The notes: generated from the letters alone by a model not told the origin. 64,000 nt of DNA from Microcoleus sp. CAWBG506 (GCA_020883125.1 JAHREW010000002.1:142040-206039), one strand, 5' to 3'; counted from the first letter of the stretch, positions 44,525 to 54,789 are shown. Numbers and translations are program-made.

Positions 44525-45192
44525 GGGTAATTATCTATGTAGAAGGGCCATCAGATAAAAATGCAATGGAAGCATTGTTAGTAAATTTGATTGACAAAAA
44601 ATCTGAAGAAGGTGTGAGTATAGAGTTTTTTCCAATCAAAGGAAAGAACAATGATAGAGGAGGTGACGCTAAAAAAGATTTGCTGCTGAATGCTCCAATA
44701 AAAGCTGTTAATATTCTTTGCAATAATCCGAATTCAATTGCAATTATTTTACCAGACTTATATCCTAGAAATAAAGGGTTTACCCATGAGACTTTTCAAC
44801 AGCTAGAAGCGGGAATTATGGAGAATTTTTATCAAGCATTACAAAAGAAAGGTATTCAGGATGAACGTCTCAAAAAACGCTTCAAAGTTTTTTGTTTTAA
44901 ATACGAAATGGAAGCGTTGATTTTGGCGGCTGAATCTGCATTACAAGATAAACTAGGAGTTACTTCTCTAGCTGTCACCTGGACAATACCAGTAGAAGAC
45001 CAAAATCACGATCGCCCCCCCTCGGAAATTGTAGAGCAACTTTTCCGAGATTCTGGCAAAGGATATCATAAAACTGTGGATGCAAAATTGATACTAGGGA
45101 AGACTTCGTATCAAGAAATTGCAGATAAATGTACTCAATGTTTCAAACCATTTGTTGAGTTTATAGAAGGTATACACACGGAAAACTTTTAG
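44521..45192 (+). CDS. TOPRIM-like (DUF4276-type) partner protein
   Basis: A 223-residue protein. It opens with [17 protein letters not shown], where Glu8 fits the TOPRIM acidic motif, and has [12 protein letters not shown] near residue 75 with the likely DxD-type acidic site. [13 protein letters not shown] lies near 128. This is the pattern of DUF4276 and related TOPRIM-fold nucleases that partner with ABC-type ATPases, as in OLD- and AbiL-like systems. It overlaps the ATPase gene by four bases, so the two are translationally coupled. ureC begins 73 bp downstream and may be transcribed together with the pair. Confidence 0.7.
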   Translation: MRVIIYVEGPSDKNAMEALLVNLIDKKSEEGVSIEFFPIKGKNNDRGGDAKKDLLLNAPIKAVNILCNNPNSIAIILPDLYPRNKGFTHETFQQLEAGIMENFYQALQKKGIQDERLKKRFKVFCFKYEMEALILAAESALQDKLGVTSLAVTWTIPVEDQNHDRPPSEIVEQLFRDSGKGYHKTVDAKLILGKTSYQEIADKCTQCFKPFVEFIEGIHTENF

Positions 45193-45265
45193 CATAAATC
45201 AATGTATACTCAAGCATTGGGGCAATGACAAAAATTCTAGAAAATCTGATGAGGAGCTAATTAAT

Positions 45266-47002
45266 ATGAGTTACAGAATGGATCGCCGCGCTTATGCGGA
45301 AACTTTTGGACCGACTGTGGGCGATCGCGTCAGGTTAGCGGATACTGAATTATTCATTGAAGTTGAAAAAGATTTCACAACCTACGGCGATGAAGTCAAA
45401 TTTGGTGGAGGCAAAGTCATCCGCGACGGTATGGGACAATCGCCTATTTCTAATGCTGACGGTGCTGTTGACACGGTAATTACTAATGCTTTAATATTAG
45501 ATTGGTGGGGGATTGTTAAAGCAGATGTTGGGATTAAAGAAGGCAAAATTTACAAGATTGGTAAAGCCGGAAATCCTTATATTCAAGACAGAATAGATAT
45601 TATTATCGGCCCCGGTACTGAAGTAATTGCCGGCGAAGGCATGATTCTGACTGCGGGGGGAATCGACACTCACATTCACTTTATTTGTCCGCAACAAATT
45701 GAAGTGGCGATCGCCTCTGGAATCACTACCATGATCGGCGGTGGTACAGGCCCTGCAACGGGTACAAACGCCACAACTTGCACTCCCGGACCTTGGCATA
45801 TGTCCCGAATGCTGCAAGCTGCGGATGCTTTTCCCATCAATCTAGGATTTTTAGGTAAAGGAAATACCAGTCAACCCCAAGCATTAATTGAACAAGTATT
45901 GGCCGGTGCAATGGGTTTAAAATTGCACGAAGATTGGGGAACTACACCAGCAACAATTGATACTTGTTTAAGTGTAGCTGACGAATACGACGTGCAAGTT
46001 GCAATTCACACCGATACTCTCAATGAAGCCGGATTTGTGGAAGCGACAATTGCTGCTTTCAAAAATCGGGCAATTCACACTTATCACACTGAAGGTGCCG
46101 GCGGTGGACACGCACCGGATATTATTAAAGTTTGCGGCCAAGCTAATGTTTTGCCATCGTCAACTAACCCGACTCGCCCTTATACTGTCAACACTTTGGA
46201 AGAACATTTAGATATGTTGATGGTGTGTCACCATTTGGATCGAAGTATTCCTGAAGATGTGGCTTTTGCTGAATCTAGAATTAGAAGAGAAACGATTGCT
46301 GCGGAGGATATCTTGCATGATTTAGGCGCTTTTAGTATGATTTCTTCGGATTCTCAGGCGATGGGAAGAGTTGGGGAAGTGATTATTCGGACTTGGCAAA
46401 CGGCTCATAAAATGAAAGTGCAAAGGGGGAGTTTACCCCCCCTTACCCCCCCTGATCAAGGGGGGGGAATAGAGGGAGAAAATGATAATTTTAGGGCGAA
46501 GCGGTACATTGCGAAATATACAATTAATCCGGCGATTACTCATGGAATTAGTCAGTATGTTGGTTCTATTGAAGAGGGGAAATTGGCGGATTTGTGTTTG
46601 TGGAGACCGGCATTTTTTGGGGTGAAACCGGAGATGGTGATTAAGGGTGGGGCGATCGCCTATTCGCAGATGGGAGATGCTAACGCCAGCATTCCCACGC
46701 CGCAACCGGTGCATATGCGACCGATGTTTGGGAGTTTTGGCGGTGCAATTGGGGCTACTTGTCTGACGTTTGTTTCTCAGGCTGCGTGCGATCGCAATAT
46801 TGCCGCACAGCTAGGTTTACAAAAGCCAACAGTAGCAGTTTCTGGCACTCGGCAAATTACTAAAAGAGACATGAAACTCAACGATTATTTGCCCACAATG
46901 GAAGTAGATCCAGAAACCTATGAAGTGAGAGCGGATGGAGAATTGCTGATTTGCGAACCTGCAAATATTTTACCAATGGCGCAGAGATATTTTCTGTTTT
47001 AA
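45266..47002 (+). CDS. ureC: urease subunit alpha
   Basis: Catalytic subunit of nickel urease, 578 residues. Metal ligands and active-site residues are all present. They include the His pair in [11 protein letters not shown] near 137, the carbamylated Lys in LKLHEDWG near 219, His in [13 protein letters not shown] near 248 and in [13 protein letters not shown] near 274, the catalytic His in MVCHHLD near 322 and Asp in SSDSQAMGR near 361. An extra Pro/Gly-rich segment ([19 protein letters not shown], near 386-404) lies in a surface loop where homologues are shorter, so the protein exceeds the usual 567-570 residues. The segment is encoded by a G/C repeat. GAGGAGC precedes the ATG. Confidence 0.95.
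   Translation: MSYRMDRRAYAETFGPTVGDRVRLADTELFIEVEKDFTTYGDEVKFGGGKVIRDGMGQSPISNADGAVDTVITNALILDWWGIVKADVGIKEGKIYKIGKAGNPYIQDRIDIIIGPGTEVIAGEGMILTAGGIDTHIHFICPQQIEVAIASGITTMIGGGTGPATGTNATTCTPGPWHMSRMLQAADAFPINLGFLGKGNTSQPQALIEQVLAGAMGLKLHEDWGTTPATIDTCLSVADEYDVQVAIHTDTLNEAGFVEATIAAFKNRAIHTYHTEGAGGGHAPDIIKVCGQANVLPSSTNPTRPYTVNTLEEHLDMLMVCHHLDRSIPEDVAFAESRIRRETIAAEDILHDLGAFSMISSDSQAMGRVGEVIIRTWQTAHKMKVQRGSLPPLTPPDQGGGIEGENDNFRAKRYIAKYTINPAITHGISQYVGSIEEGKLADLCLWRPAFFGVKPEMVIKGGAIAYSQMGDANASIPTPQPVHMRPMFGSFGGAIGATCLTFVSQAACDRNIAAQLGLQKPTVAVSGTRQITKRDMKLNDYLPTMEVDPETYEVRADGELLICEPANILPMAQRYFLF
46425..46470. repeat. CCCCCCT-type hairpin repeat in frame within ureC
   Basis: GGGGGAGTTTACCCCCCC then TTACCCCCCCTGATCAAGGGGGGGAA. 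The GATC-centred hairpin CCCCCCTGATCAAGGGGGG is the same kind as in rluA and at the window end in valS. The frame continues through it. Confidence 0.85.
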
Positions 47003-47153
47003 GGCGATTAAACTCTCCTAGCTATCCCGTGATTGATAATGATTTAACCTTACTAGAGCGCTCTTGACACAGAGTCCGAGAATAGAGAGGTGAATACAGG
47101 AGGATGCTACCGAATTTGATAGGAGCGATTATTGGGTCGTGGCTGGTGTCAAA

Positions 47154-47261
47154 ATGCAGGTGATTTTTGTGCGAGTCATGAGGAAATTGGTGCATTTGGC
47201 TTTTGGTATTTTAAAGTCCCAAAAGCCCTTTGGTCCTAATTATGCGATCGCTACCCCTTGA
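47154..47261 (+). pseudogene. IS110-family transposase C-terminal remnant
   Basis: An open stretch of 35 codons reading RVMRKLVHLAFGILKSQKPF then PNYA ends in TGA. The Met-Arg-Lys-Leu-Val-His pattern and KPF-PNY ending are typical of the C-terminus of IS110-type transposases in cyanobacteria. Upstream codons in this frame are not open for long. The 310-bp gap between ureC and hom that holds it contains nothing else recognisable. Confidence 0.55.
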
Positions 47262-47312
47262 CAGGTCAAGACCGTATCTACACTATTTGCGAAAACAGTG
47301 TGCGATCGACCT

Positions 47313-48629
47313 TTACAAAACTCGCAGAATACTCGCAATGCTATGAATCGATTCCATCGCCCTAATTTCCGCGATCGCCTGTTGGAAATTGCCTTCTTTA
47401 ACATGGTGACTCACGACTACAATTTCTACTAAATCGCCATGAATTCCCGTCTGGACAACAGATTGCAAACTAACTTTGTGGTTGCCGAAACAAGTCCCTA
47501 ACTTGCCAATTACCCCCGGAGTATCGCGAGTCAGGAAACGAGCATAAAACCGCGTTACCAGTTCCTCCATTTTTGCTATTTGGCAATAGTGTTGGTGATT
47601 GCAACTGAGCAAAGGATGGGGAATTGGAACAGTTTCGGTTTTCAGAATAGCTGCAATATTCAGAATATCGGATACTACCGCACTAGCGGTGGGTCCTGCA
47701 CCCGCACCGCGCCCGTACAGCATCAATTGCCCGATCGGCTCTCCTTCTAATAAAATTGCATTATAAACACCATTGACACTCGCCAGCGGATGAGTTTTTG
47801 ACACGCAGGTAGGATGCACCCGAATCGAAATAAGTTCGTTTTCTTGATCCCCATTTTCTTCCGAAGCTTGGCAGTTGTTTTGAGCAATTGCTAGCAACTT
47901 AATTACAAATCCCAGTTTGTCTGCATAGTCAATATCAGAGGCCGAAACTTGTCTGATACCTTCGCAGTAAACATCTGCTAATTTAATCCGGCCTCCAAAA
48001 GCTAGGGAAGCTAAAATAGCGATTTTATCAGCAGCATCTAATCCATCTACATCCGCTGCGGGGTCAGCTTCTGCATAACCTAATTGCTGGGCGTCGGCGA
48101 GGACTTCAGCAAAGTCTGCACCTTCTGTTTGCATCCGTGTCAGGATGTAATTAGTTGTGCCGTTGACGATGCCAATCACAGTTTGAATGCGATTTGCACC
48201 CAAGGATTGTTTGAGAGTTTGGATGACTGGAATGCCACCACCGACAGCAGCTTCTAGCATTATATAAACGCCTTTGGCGTTGGCTGCTTCAAATATTTCT
48301 TCACCGTAGCGGGAAATCACAGCTTTGTTGGCGGTGACAACGTGCTTACCGTTAGCAATAGCCTGGAGAATGAGCGATCGCGCCGGTTCCAATCCCCCGA
48401 TCAATTCTACTACAATATCAACTTCCGGGTCAGTGACGATCTCTTCCAGGTCAGTTGTGATCACATTTTCTGGCAATTGTAAAGACCGAGTTCGATAAAT
48501 ATCGCGCACACCCACCCGATATATTTCCAATTCCTGCAACAGCGGATGGCGGCCATCTGTAGAGAGCAAAATCTCTGCCGTTCCCGCGCCAACCGTACCT
48601 AAACCTAGCAAACCAATTTTTATAGCCAC
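47313..48629 (-). CDS. hom: homoserine dehydrogenase
   Basis: Reduces aspartate semialdehyde to homoserine for threonine, methionine and isoleucine synthesis. The 438-residue monofunctional enzyme has the NAD(P) loop GLLGLGTVGAGTAEIL at residues 6-21, VELIGGLEPARSLILQA near 75 and VTANKAVISRYG near 97. The catalytic region follows: GIVNGTTNYILTRM near 155 and YAEADPAADVDGLDAADK near 180. A C-terminal ACT-type regulatory domain is present from about 355 (DTPGVIGKLGTCFGNHKVSL), which usually gives threonine feedback. There is no aspartokinase fusion. The neighbours give no operon context. Confidence 0.96.
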   Translation of the reverse strand: MAIKIGLLGLGTVGAGTAEILLSTDGRHPLLQELEIYRVGVRDIYRTRSLQLPENVITTDLEEIVTDPEVDIVVELIGGLEPARSLILQAIANGKHVVTANKAVISRYGEEIFEAANAKGVYIMLEAAVGGGIPVIQTLKQSLGANRIQTVIGIVNGTTNYILTRMQTEGADFAEVLADAQQLGYAEADPAADVDGLDAADKIAILASLAFGGRIKLADVYCEGIRQVSASDIDYADKLGFVIKLLAIAQNNCQASEENGDQENELISIRVHPTCVSKTHPLASVNGVYNAILLEGEPIGQLMLYGRGAGAGPTASAVVSDILNIAAILKTETVPIPHPLLSCNHQHYCQIAKMEELVTRFYARFLTRDTPGVIGKLGTCFGNHKVSLQSVVQTGIHGDLVEIVVVSHHVKEGNFQQAIAEIRAMESIHSIASILRVL

Positions 48630-48735
48630 GACTTTAACCTATACAAACTCAATTAATACACAACTATTGTAAAATATTTTGGACTCAAGTATCTTAATTA
48701 CTAGATATCTGTGGGAAAAATGCCGACAGTTACTA

Positions 48736-49083
48736 TCACTTAATCAGTGAAATTAACAAAACCCACACTGAGACTATCAAAATTGCCAGTTTTCCTTGCC
48801 GGATCAATTGCTGTTGCTGTTGACCCATTCTTTCTAACGACAGTTTCTGGTTTTCTTGCTCCAGTTTTCCTTGCCAGATCAATTGCTGTTGCTGTTGATC
48901 CATTTTTTCTAACAACAGCTTTTGCTTTTCTTGCTGATGATATGTCTCAAGTTTAAACGCCACCTCGCGCCCTTCCTGAAGCTCGCGGCGCAGCTCTTTT
49001 AAACCCGCAGATCCCCCTATTTCCTTGATTAAACACTCAAATAATGTATAAAGCTCATTTAACTCTAGTTTTTCTTGCAACAA
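48736..49083 (-). CDS. small coiled-coil protein with C-terminal membrane anchor
   Basis: A 115-residue protein of unknown function. It is highly charged and Gln-rich, contains two 25-residue repeats (KLxLExMxQQQQQLI-QGKLE), and ends with a hydrophobic segment LAILIVSVWVLLISLI. This suggests a tail-anchored coiled-coil protein. The repeats are encoded by 75-bp DNA repeats starting near 48796 and 48871. Only a TTG (49083) is available as start, and there is no clear ribosome binding site. It lies 29 bp downstream of a helicase remnant on the same strand, so it may be the surviving part of a broken locus. Confidence 0.45.
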   Translation of the reverse strand: MLQEKLELNELYTLFECLIKEIGGSAGLKELRRELQEGREVAFKLETYHQQEKQKLLLEKMDQQQQQLIWQGKLEQENQKLSLERMGQQQQQLIRQGKLAILIVSVWVLLISLIK

Positions 49084-49112
49084 TTTATTGTATGTACTCT
49101 CATTCTGTTCAG

Positions 49113-49577
49113 TTAGCTATCGCTTGGTTCGGGAAAATGCCGGCCATCATACCTAGCATTTTCTTGATTGGCAAATTCTAAAAACTGATTGGCAAACTTT
49201 AAGATATGGCGTGAATTTCGATAATTGTACTTAAGTTCAATGCGCCTGCCTAACTGTAGTTGCCCCCAGTCAAAGTCTACGGGTTGACTTCTCTGATTTA
49301 AGTCTCCCAACAACCAGAGATAAGTGGAATATCTCTGGTTTTCCCAAGCTTCTCTTACAGCAATTAGAGCTTTTAAATTAGCTAATAAAAAATCTTGGGA
49401 TTCATCGAAAATTAAAATAGTAGGCTGGTTTTGGTAAGGATGGGGAGGCGGAGCAGATATAAGTTGAGTCGCAACATCGAAGTTGCAGAGGCGATTCTCT
49501 AACTTTCTTTTCCACAATTCCGGTGTAATATTCTCAAGAATTTCAAAAAGCCACGACTTTGACCCGTAGAAACTCTA
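49113..49577 (-). pseudogene. truncated SF1 (UvrD-like) helicase fragment
   Basis: The frame is open from just after a stop at about 49580 to 49113. It reads SFYGSKSWLFEILENITPE, then a long gap to PTILIFDESQDFLL (Walker B with Asp-Glu-Ser-Gln-Asp), YLWLLGDLNQRSQP and IELKYNYRNSRHILKFANQF (motif-IV-like). These are UvrD/Rep-type helicase motifs. A full helicase has 600 or more residues with Walker A at the N-terminus and further motifs at the C-terminus. Both ends are missing here. The longest start-to-stop part is 134 residues from a TTG at 49517. Confidence 0.6.
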
Positions 49578-49683
49578 ATCTACAATCATTGTATGCTAAT
49601 CAAGCAATTTCTCATTTAACTAAACTAAATATACAAATCCCCAACTTTTGCAAGAAATCAGGGATTTAATTGGATATGACAAT

Positions 49684-50376
49684 TCAAACTTCTGTATCGA
49701 TATCTACCCCCATTTCTCGAAGTCGCTGGGTCAATCTTTCGACTTGCTGTTCTAGTTGCTGTCGCTGCGCTTCTTCTTCTCGAATTAAATCTTCTACTAG
49801 CGGCCCAGAGAGCACTTCATTTACCGATAAAATAAATTCAGCGAACTGTACAGACCGAACTTGCTGTCCCGGCAAAAATTCTTGATGAGAATAACTCCCT
49901 TCATTGTCGGGACGGCTACACACTCGTATTTTCCGTAGATTGGGGTCTACAATCCAATATTCTAAGATATCAATCAAGTCATATTCTGCCCGTTTACGGA
50001 TGTAGTCGTCCCGCCAATTTTGACTGGTAACTTCTATCACTAACAGCGGTTTTTCTTCAAAGTCCAGCACTGCGGAACCGGGTTGCGCGCAGACTTGTTC
50101 CCACAGCAGGCGAGTGCAAATCACCACATCAGGAACGCGGGAAGAGTTTTCCTCGGTTCGGACTGCGGTAGTGACAACTGCAACTAGCGGTAGATTGTGT
50201 GCTGCAAAGAAGCGTCGGAACTGGTAAACCAAAAATTGACAAATTTTAATGTTAATTCCTGTAGGTGTTGGAATTTCGATTAAATTGCCCCGATATAATT
50301 CATAACAAACACCTGATTCTCCCTGATAGTCCAGATACTCTTCAAATGTCAGTTTTTGGGTAGAAATTAGGGTCAT
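49684..50376 (-). CDS. Uma2 family (DUF820) nuclease-like protein with coiled-coil tail
   Basis: A 230-residue Uma2 protein. It has the family N-terminus KLTFEEYLDYQ, YELYRGNLIEIPTPTG near residue 24, RVPDVVICT near 80 and LLVIEVTSQNWRDDYIRKR near 110-128 with the catalytic-type Glu. LEYWIVDPNLRKIRV lies near 138. After about 190 residues a Glu/Gln/Arg-rich coiled-coil tail follows (REEEAQRQQLEQQVERLTQR), common in this family. It is a distant relative of the Uma2 gene at 19833. The catalytic residues look intact. Confidence 0.9.
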   Translation of the reverse strand: MTLISTQKLTFEEYLDYQGESGVCYELYRGNLIEIPTPTGINIKICQFLVYQFRRFFAAHNLPLVAVVTTAVRTEENSSRVPDVVICTRLLWEQVCAQPGSAVLDFEEKPLLVIEVTSQNWRDDYIRKRAEYDLIDILEYWIVDPNLRKIRVCSRPDNEGSYSHQEFLPGQQVRSVQFAEFILSVNEVLSGPLVEDLIREEEAQRQQLEQQVERLTQRLREMGVDIDTEV

Positions 50377-50427
50377 GTGAATTCTCTCCCCTTTTCGGTG
50401 CGCTTTCTTTATATTTTACACTTTATT

Positions 50428-50526
50428 TCTTAGTCCGCGCAGGCGGACTTTGTTTGTATAGTAGCGGTTTCAACCGCCGAATGATCTGTTTAAAACAATT
50501 GTAGGGCGAGCAAAGCCCGCCCTACA
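50428..50526. repeat. dispersed inverted repeats upstream of Uma2 / downstream of petH
   Basis: AGTCCGCGCAGGCGGACT (50431-50448) is a perfect hairpin, followed by GGCGGTTGAAACCGC in inverse sense (AGCGGTTTCAACCGCC) and by GTAGGGCGAGCAAAGCCCGCCCTAC near 50501. These are cyanobacterial interspersed palindromes. No gene is in this 174-bp gap. Confidence 0.75.
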
Positions 50527-50550
50527 AATCAGATTAAATCACCCTACACA

Positions 50551-52158
<1,608 letters not shown>

Positions 52159-52335
52159 GCCCAAGCAATCCCAAATGCCTTCTGCGATGGGATAAGTCGT
52201 GGGCGTAGTTGAGCCCAGGCAGGTCAATTCGCTGGAAGTAAAAAAGAAAGGGGAAGGTTTCAGACCTCCCATGTCATACATAAATGACTATACTTTTACA
52301 AGCTATTAATTACTTGCCTTGAAAATTGCTTGGGT
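52159..52335 (+). ncRNA. candidate structured RNA of about 177 nt (6S-like size)
   Basis: GCCCAAGCAAT at 52159 can pair with ATTGCTTGGGT at 52325-52335 (11 pairs, one G-U) to close a 177-nt region. Inside are a GGGC / GCCC hairpin at 52201-52216, AGGCAGGT (52217-52224) pairing with ACTTGCCT (52312-52319), a GG-AGGT / ACCT-CC hairpin near 52252-52270 and GTCA / TGAC at 52273-52288. The nested order, outer stem, bulge, inner stem, then hairpins, resembles a rod-like RNA, and the length is near that of 6S RNA. I could not match conserved 6S positions, so the identity is open. The strand is chosen from the fold's G-U pairs and the gene direction of prk. Confidence 0.35.
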
Positions 52336-52342
52336 CTTCCCT

Positions 52343-52418
52343 AGCAGGCAGTCAACAGACTGCTGTATGGTGGTTTTGCTCGATCCCGTCAGGGTAGCAA
52401 AGCCACATCAAGCCTGCT
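52343..52418 (+). promoter_or_regulatory. structured prk leader (three-way junction fold)
   Basis: AGCAGGC (52343-52349) can pair with GCCTGCT (52412-52418). This would enclose a CAGTC / GACTG hairpin (52349-52362) and an 11-bp hairpin, GTGGTTTTGCT (52370-52380) with AGCAAAGCCAC (52396-52406). The latter is topped by CCC-GTCA-GGG. A GGTAGCTACC palindrome follows at 52419. The structure lies 78-150 bp before the prk start codon and could be a leader control element or a separate small RNA. Confidence 0.35.
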
Positions 52419-52495
52419 GGTAGCTACCTGTGGGCTGGAATTTTGTGGAATCTACACTCTTTGTTAGTAAACAGTGATTTTTTTAGAGGGAAACT

Positions 52496-53500
52496 ATGAC
52501 AACTAAGCCGGATCGCGTGGTTTTAATTGGCGTTGCCGGAGACTCCGGGTGCGGAAAATCTACTTTTTTGCGCCGATTGACTGATTTGTTCGGAGAAGAT
52601 TTCGTTACCGTAATCTGCCTGGACGACTATCATTGTCTCGATCGCAAACAGCGCAAAGAAACAGGAATTACCGCCCTTGACCCCAGAGCCAACAATTTCG
52701 ACCTGATGGCCGAACAGATGAAAGCCCTCAAAGAAGGCCGAGGAATCGACAAGCCGATTTACAACCACGAAACCGGTCTGCTCGATCCTCCTGAGCGTGT
52801 AGAGCCGAATCATGTGATCGTCATTGAAGGATTGCACCCGTTGTATGATGAGCGAGTGCGATCGCTCCTCGACTTCAGCGTCTACCTCGACATCAGCGAC
52901 GAAGTAAAAATCGCTTGGAAAATCCAGCGCGACATGGCGGAACGAGGCCACCGTTACGAAGACGTGCTGTTTGCGATCAATGCTCGCAAACCAGATTTCA
53001 CAGCTTACATCGACCCACAAAAGCAATATGCTGACGTGGTAATTCAAGTATTGCCGACCAACTTGATTAAAGATGACAAAGAACGGAAGGTTCTGCGGGT
53101 GCAGATGATCCAGCGCGAAGGCATCGCGAACTTTGAGCCTGCATATTTGTTTGACGAAGGTTCGACAATTAACTGGATTCCTTGCGGCCGGAAACTGACT
53201 TGTTCCTATCCCGGAATTAAGATGTATTACGGGCCAGACGCTTTCTACGGCCACGAAGTCTCGATTTTGGAAGTAGACGGTCAGTTTGAAAATCTCGAAG
53301 AAGTTATTTACATCGAAAGCCATTTGAGCAAGACTTCTGCCAAGTATGAAGGTGAATTGACTCACCTATTGCTTCAACACCGCGAATATCCCGGTTCCAA
53401 TAATGGAACTGGTTTGTTCCAAGTGTTGGTGGGATTGAAAATGCGGGCGACTTACGAGAAGTTGACTGCAAAGGAATCGAAAGTAGCTGTTAGTGTTTAG
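52496..53500 (+). CDS. prk: phosphoribulokinase
   Basis: Makes ribulose-1,5-bisphosphate from ribulose-5-phosphate and ATP, a Calvin cycle step. The 334-residue protein has Walker A GVAGDSGCGKSTF at residues 12-24. Both redox cysteines are in place, Cys19 in the P-loop and Cys41 in VICLDDYHCLD, so thioredoxin and CP12 control is expected. Further family stretches are ALDPRANNFDLM near 61, PIYNHETGLLDPPE near 87, VIEGLHPLYDERVR near 108 and QRDMAERGHRYEDV near 143. RBS GAGGGAAA precedes the ATG. A long gap with predicted RNA structure lies upstream, and an intrinsic terminator follows. Confidence 0.97.
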   Translation: MTTKPDRVVLIGVAGDSGCGKSTFLRRLTDLFGEDFVTVICLDDYHCLDRKQRKETGITALDPRANNFDLMAEQMKALKEGRGIDKPIYNHETGLLDPPERVEPNHVIVIEGLHPLYDERVRSLLDFSVYLDISDEVKIAWKIQRDMAERGHRYEDVLFAINARKPDFTAYIDPQKQYADVVIQVLPTNLIKDDKERKVLRVQMIQREGIANFEPAYLFDEGSTINWIPCGRKLTCSYPGIKMYYGPDAFYGHEVSILEVDGQFENLEEVIYIESHLSKTSAKYEGELTHLLLQHREYPGSNNGTGLFQVLVGLKMRATYEKLTAKESKVAVSV

Positions 53501-53522
53501 AACCAGAAAATGAAAGATTTGG

Positions 53523-53548
53523 GAGGCGCGATCGCGCCTCTTTTTTTT
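53523..53548 (+). terminator. intrinsic terminator of prk
   Basis: GAGGCGCGATCGCGCCTC (53523-53540) is a perfect palindrome built on the HIP1 core and is followed by eight T. It lies 22 bp after the prk stop codon. Confidence 0.88.
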
Positions 53549-53592
53549 GAAGAGAAATGAACCGCAGAGAGCGCAGAGGGCGCAGAGAAGAG

Positions 53593-54789
53593 TTAGGAGA
53601 GGGTGTTTGGAGGTAGAGAGGTTAAGAAGGTTTTTCCGGCTTCATTGAGATCGTCATCTAGGGAAAAGGTTAGACTGCGAACTTGGATATCCCCAAATTT
53701 TTTGTCTAGTGGCTGTTTGAGGTCTTGCGGGTAAATGAGAATTGCATTTTTACAGTTTACTGCTGTTGCGTAGGCAATTATTTGATGGCGGTCACTACTG
53801 GCTACTCGATCGGGAGCTTTGTATTTGGTATCGAGGACGTATTGAACTTGTCCTGTTTCAATATCGCACAGAAGTAAGTCAATGCGATCGGAATAATTTT
53901 CGTCATGTATAACTCGGCGTTGTTGCTGGACAAAAAAGCCTTTTGGTGTATTTGCGTTGAGCCATTCAGCGACAAATTGTTCGTATAAATTAGCCATGTC
54001 TATGAGAAAAGGCAGCATTTCGCGATCGCCCGTTTCGTGACTAGGCCCTGTGTTATCTAAAAAAAACCGACATAAGGCGTGTAAAAGTTGATAATCTTGA
54101 TTCAAACGGTGATAAGTGCGATCGATACAAGCTTCTGGTTTAAAAGATGTTAGGGTAACAAATCCTTGGAGTGCGTGAAAAGCTTTTCGTACCGTCGATG
54201 AGACAGATTCGCTGCACAAACCGCTGCGGCCAATGATGAAGAGTGTCCAAGCCAGAATTTGATTGTCTTCGATATCGCCTGTTTGTTCGTTATAGTGACA
54301 TTTTAGTTTAACTTCCCAAGGTTTTTGCACAGCTTCCCGGACATCAATCCGACCGCGAATATAGGAAATTTTTTCTCTTTTGGGTAAGTAATCGCGATAT
54401 AATCCTTTGCGACAGCGTTCGAGAATTTTATGAGCAAGGATGTTAGCTAATGTCTCGTAAGTTTGTTCTAAAGATTGGCACTGAATCAGTCCTTGGGGAA
54501 ATTTTATCTTAAGTTTGTAGGCATAGTCAAGCATTCCGAATAGGTTGTTTATGGGAACCTTGGGATGGATGACAATGTGAAATTCTGGAGTAATTGGAAT
54601 GTTACCAACTTTGCCTTTAGATTTTAAGTGCCATTGATATTTTGTTTTAAAGTTGGGAAATTCTATGTCTATTTCCTTGTCATAATTATGGAGTATTTTT
54701 TCTCCTACTGATTCGGGGATTAAATCTCGCTTGAAAGTTGCTAATTTATATTCTGTAAGTTCTATGATTTGGGGTGATTCTCGTTTCAT
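53593..54789 (-). CDS. mcrC: McrC-type nuclease subunit of McrBC system
   Basis: Nuclease partner of the McrB motor in modification-dependent restriction. The protein is 398 residues from ATG 54789 (MKRESPQIIELTEYK). Typical McrC stretches are LLHALCRFFLDN and LPFLIDMANLYEQFVAEWL in the middle, then the PD-(D/E)XK core SDRIDLLLCD with VLDTKYKAPD and an Ala-Thr-Ala-Val helix. The frame is open upstream to ATG 54912, but those 41 residues are encoded by a palindromic repeat (54834-54894), so I prefer the inner start. The gene follows mcrB with a gap of about 150 bp and is the last gene of a four-gene minus-strand cluster. Confidence 0.85.
   Translation of the reverse strand: MKRESPQIIELTEYKLATFKRDLIPESVGEKILHNYDKEIDIEFPNFKTKYQWHLKSKGKVGNIPITPEFHIVIHPKVPINNLFGMLDYAYKLKIKFPQGLIQCQSLEQTYETLANILAHKILERCRKGLYRDYLPKREKISYIRGRIDVREAVQKPWEVKLKCHYNEQTGDIEDNQILAWTLFIIGRSGLCSESVSSTVRKAFHALQGFVTLTSFKPEACIDRTYHRLNQDYQLLHALCRFFLDNTGPSHETGDREMLPFLIDMANLYEQFVAEWLNANTPKGFFVQQQRRVIHDENYSDRIDLLLCDIETGQVQYVLDTKYKAPDRVASSDRHQIIAYATAVNCKNAILIYPQDLKQPLDKKFGDIQVRSLTFSLDDDLNEAGKTFLTSLPPNTLS

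Noticed and set aside
52370-52406. SRP RNA or riboswitch identity for the prk-leader hairpin
   Set aside because: GTCAGG is present, but the GGAA tetraloop and the rest of the SRP core are missing, and no riboswitch signature that I know fits.
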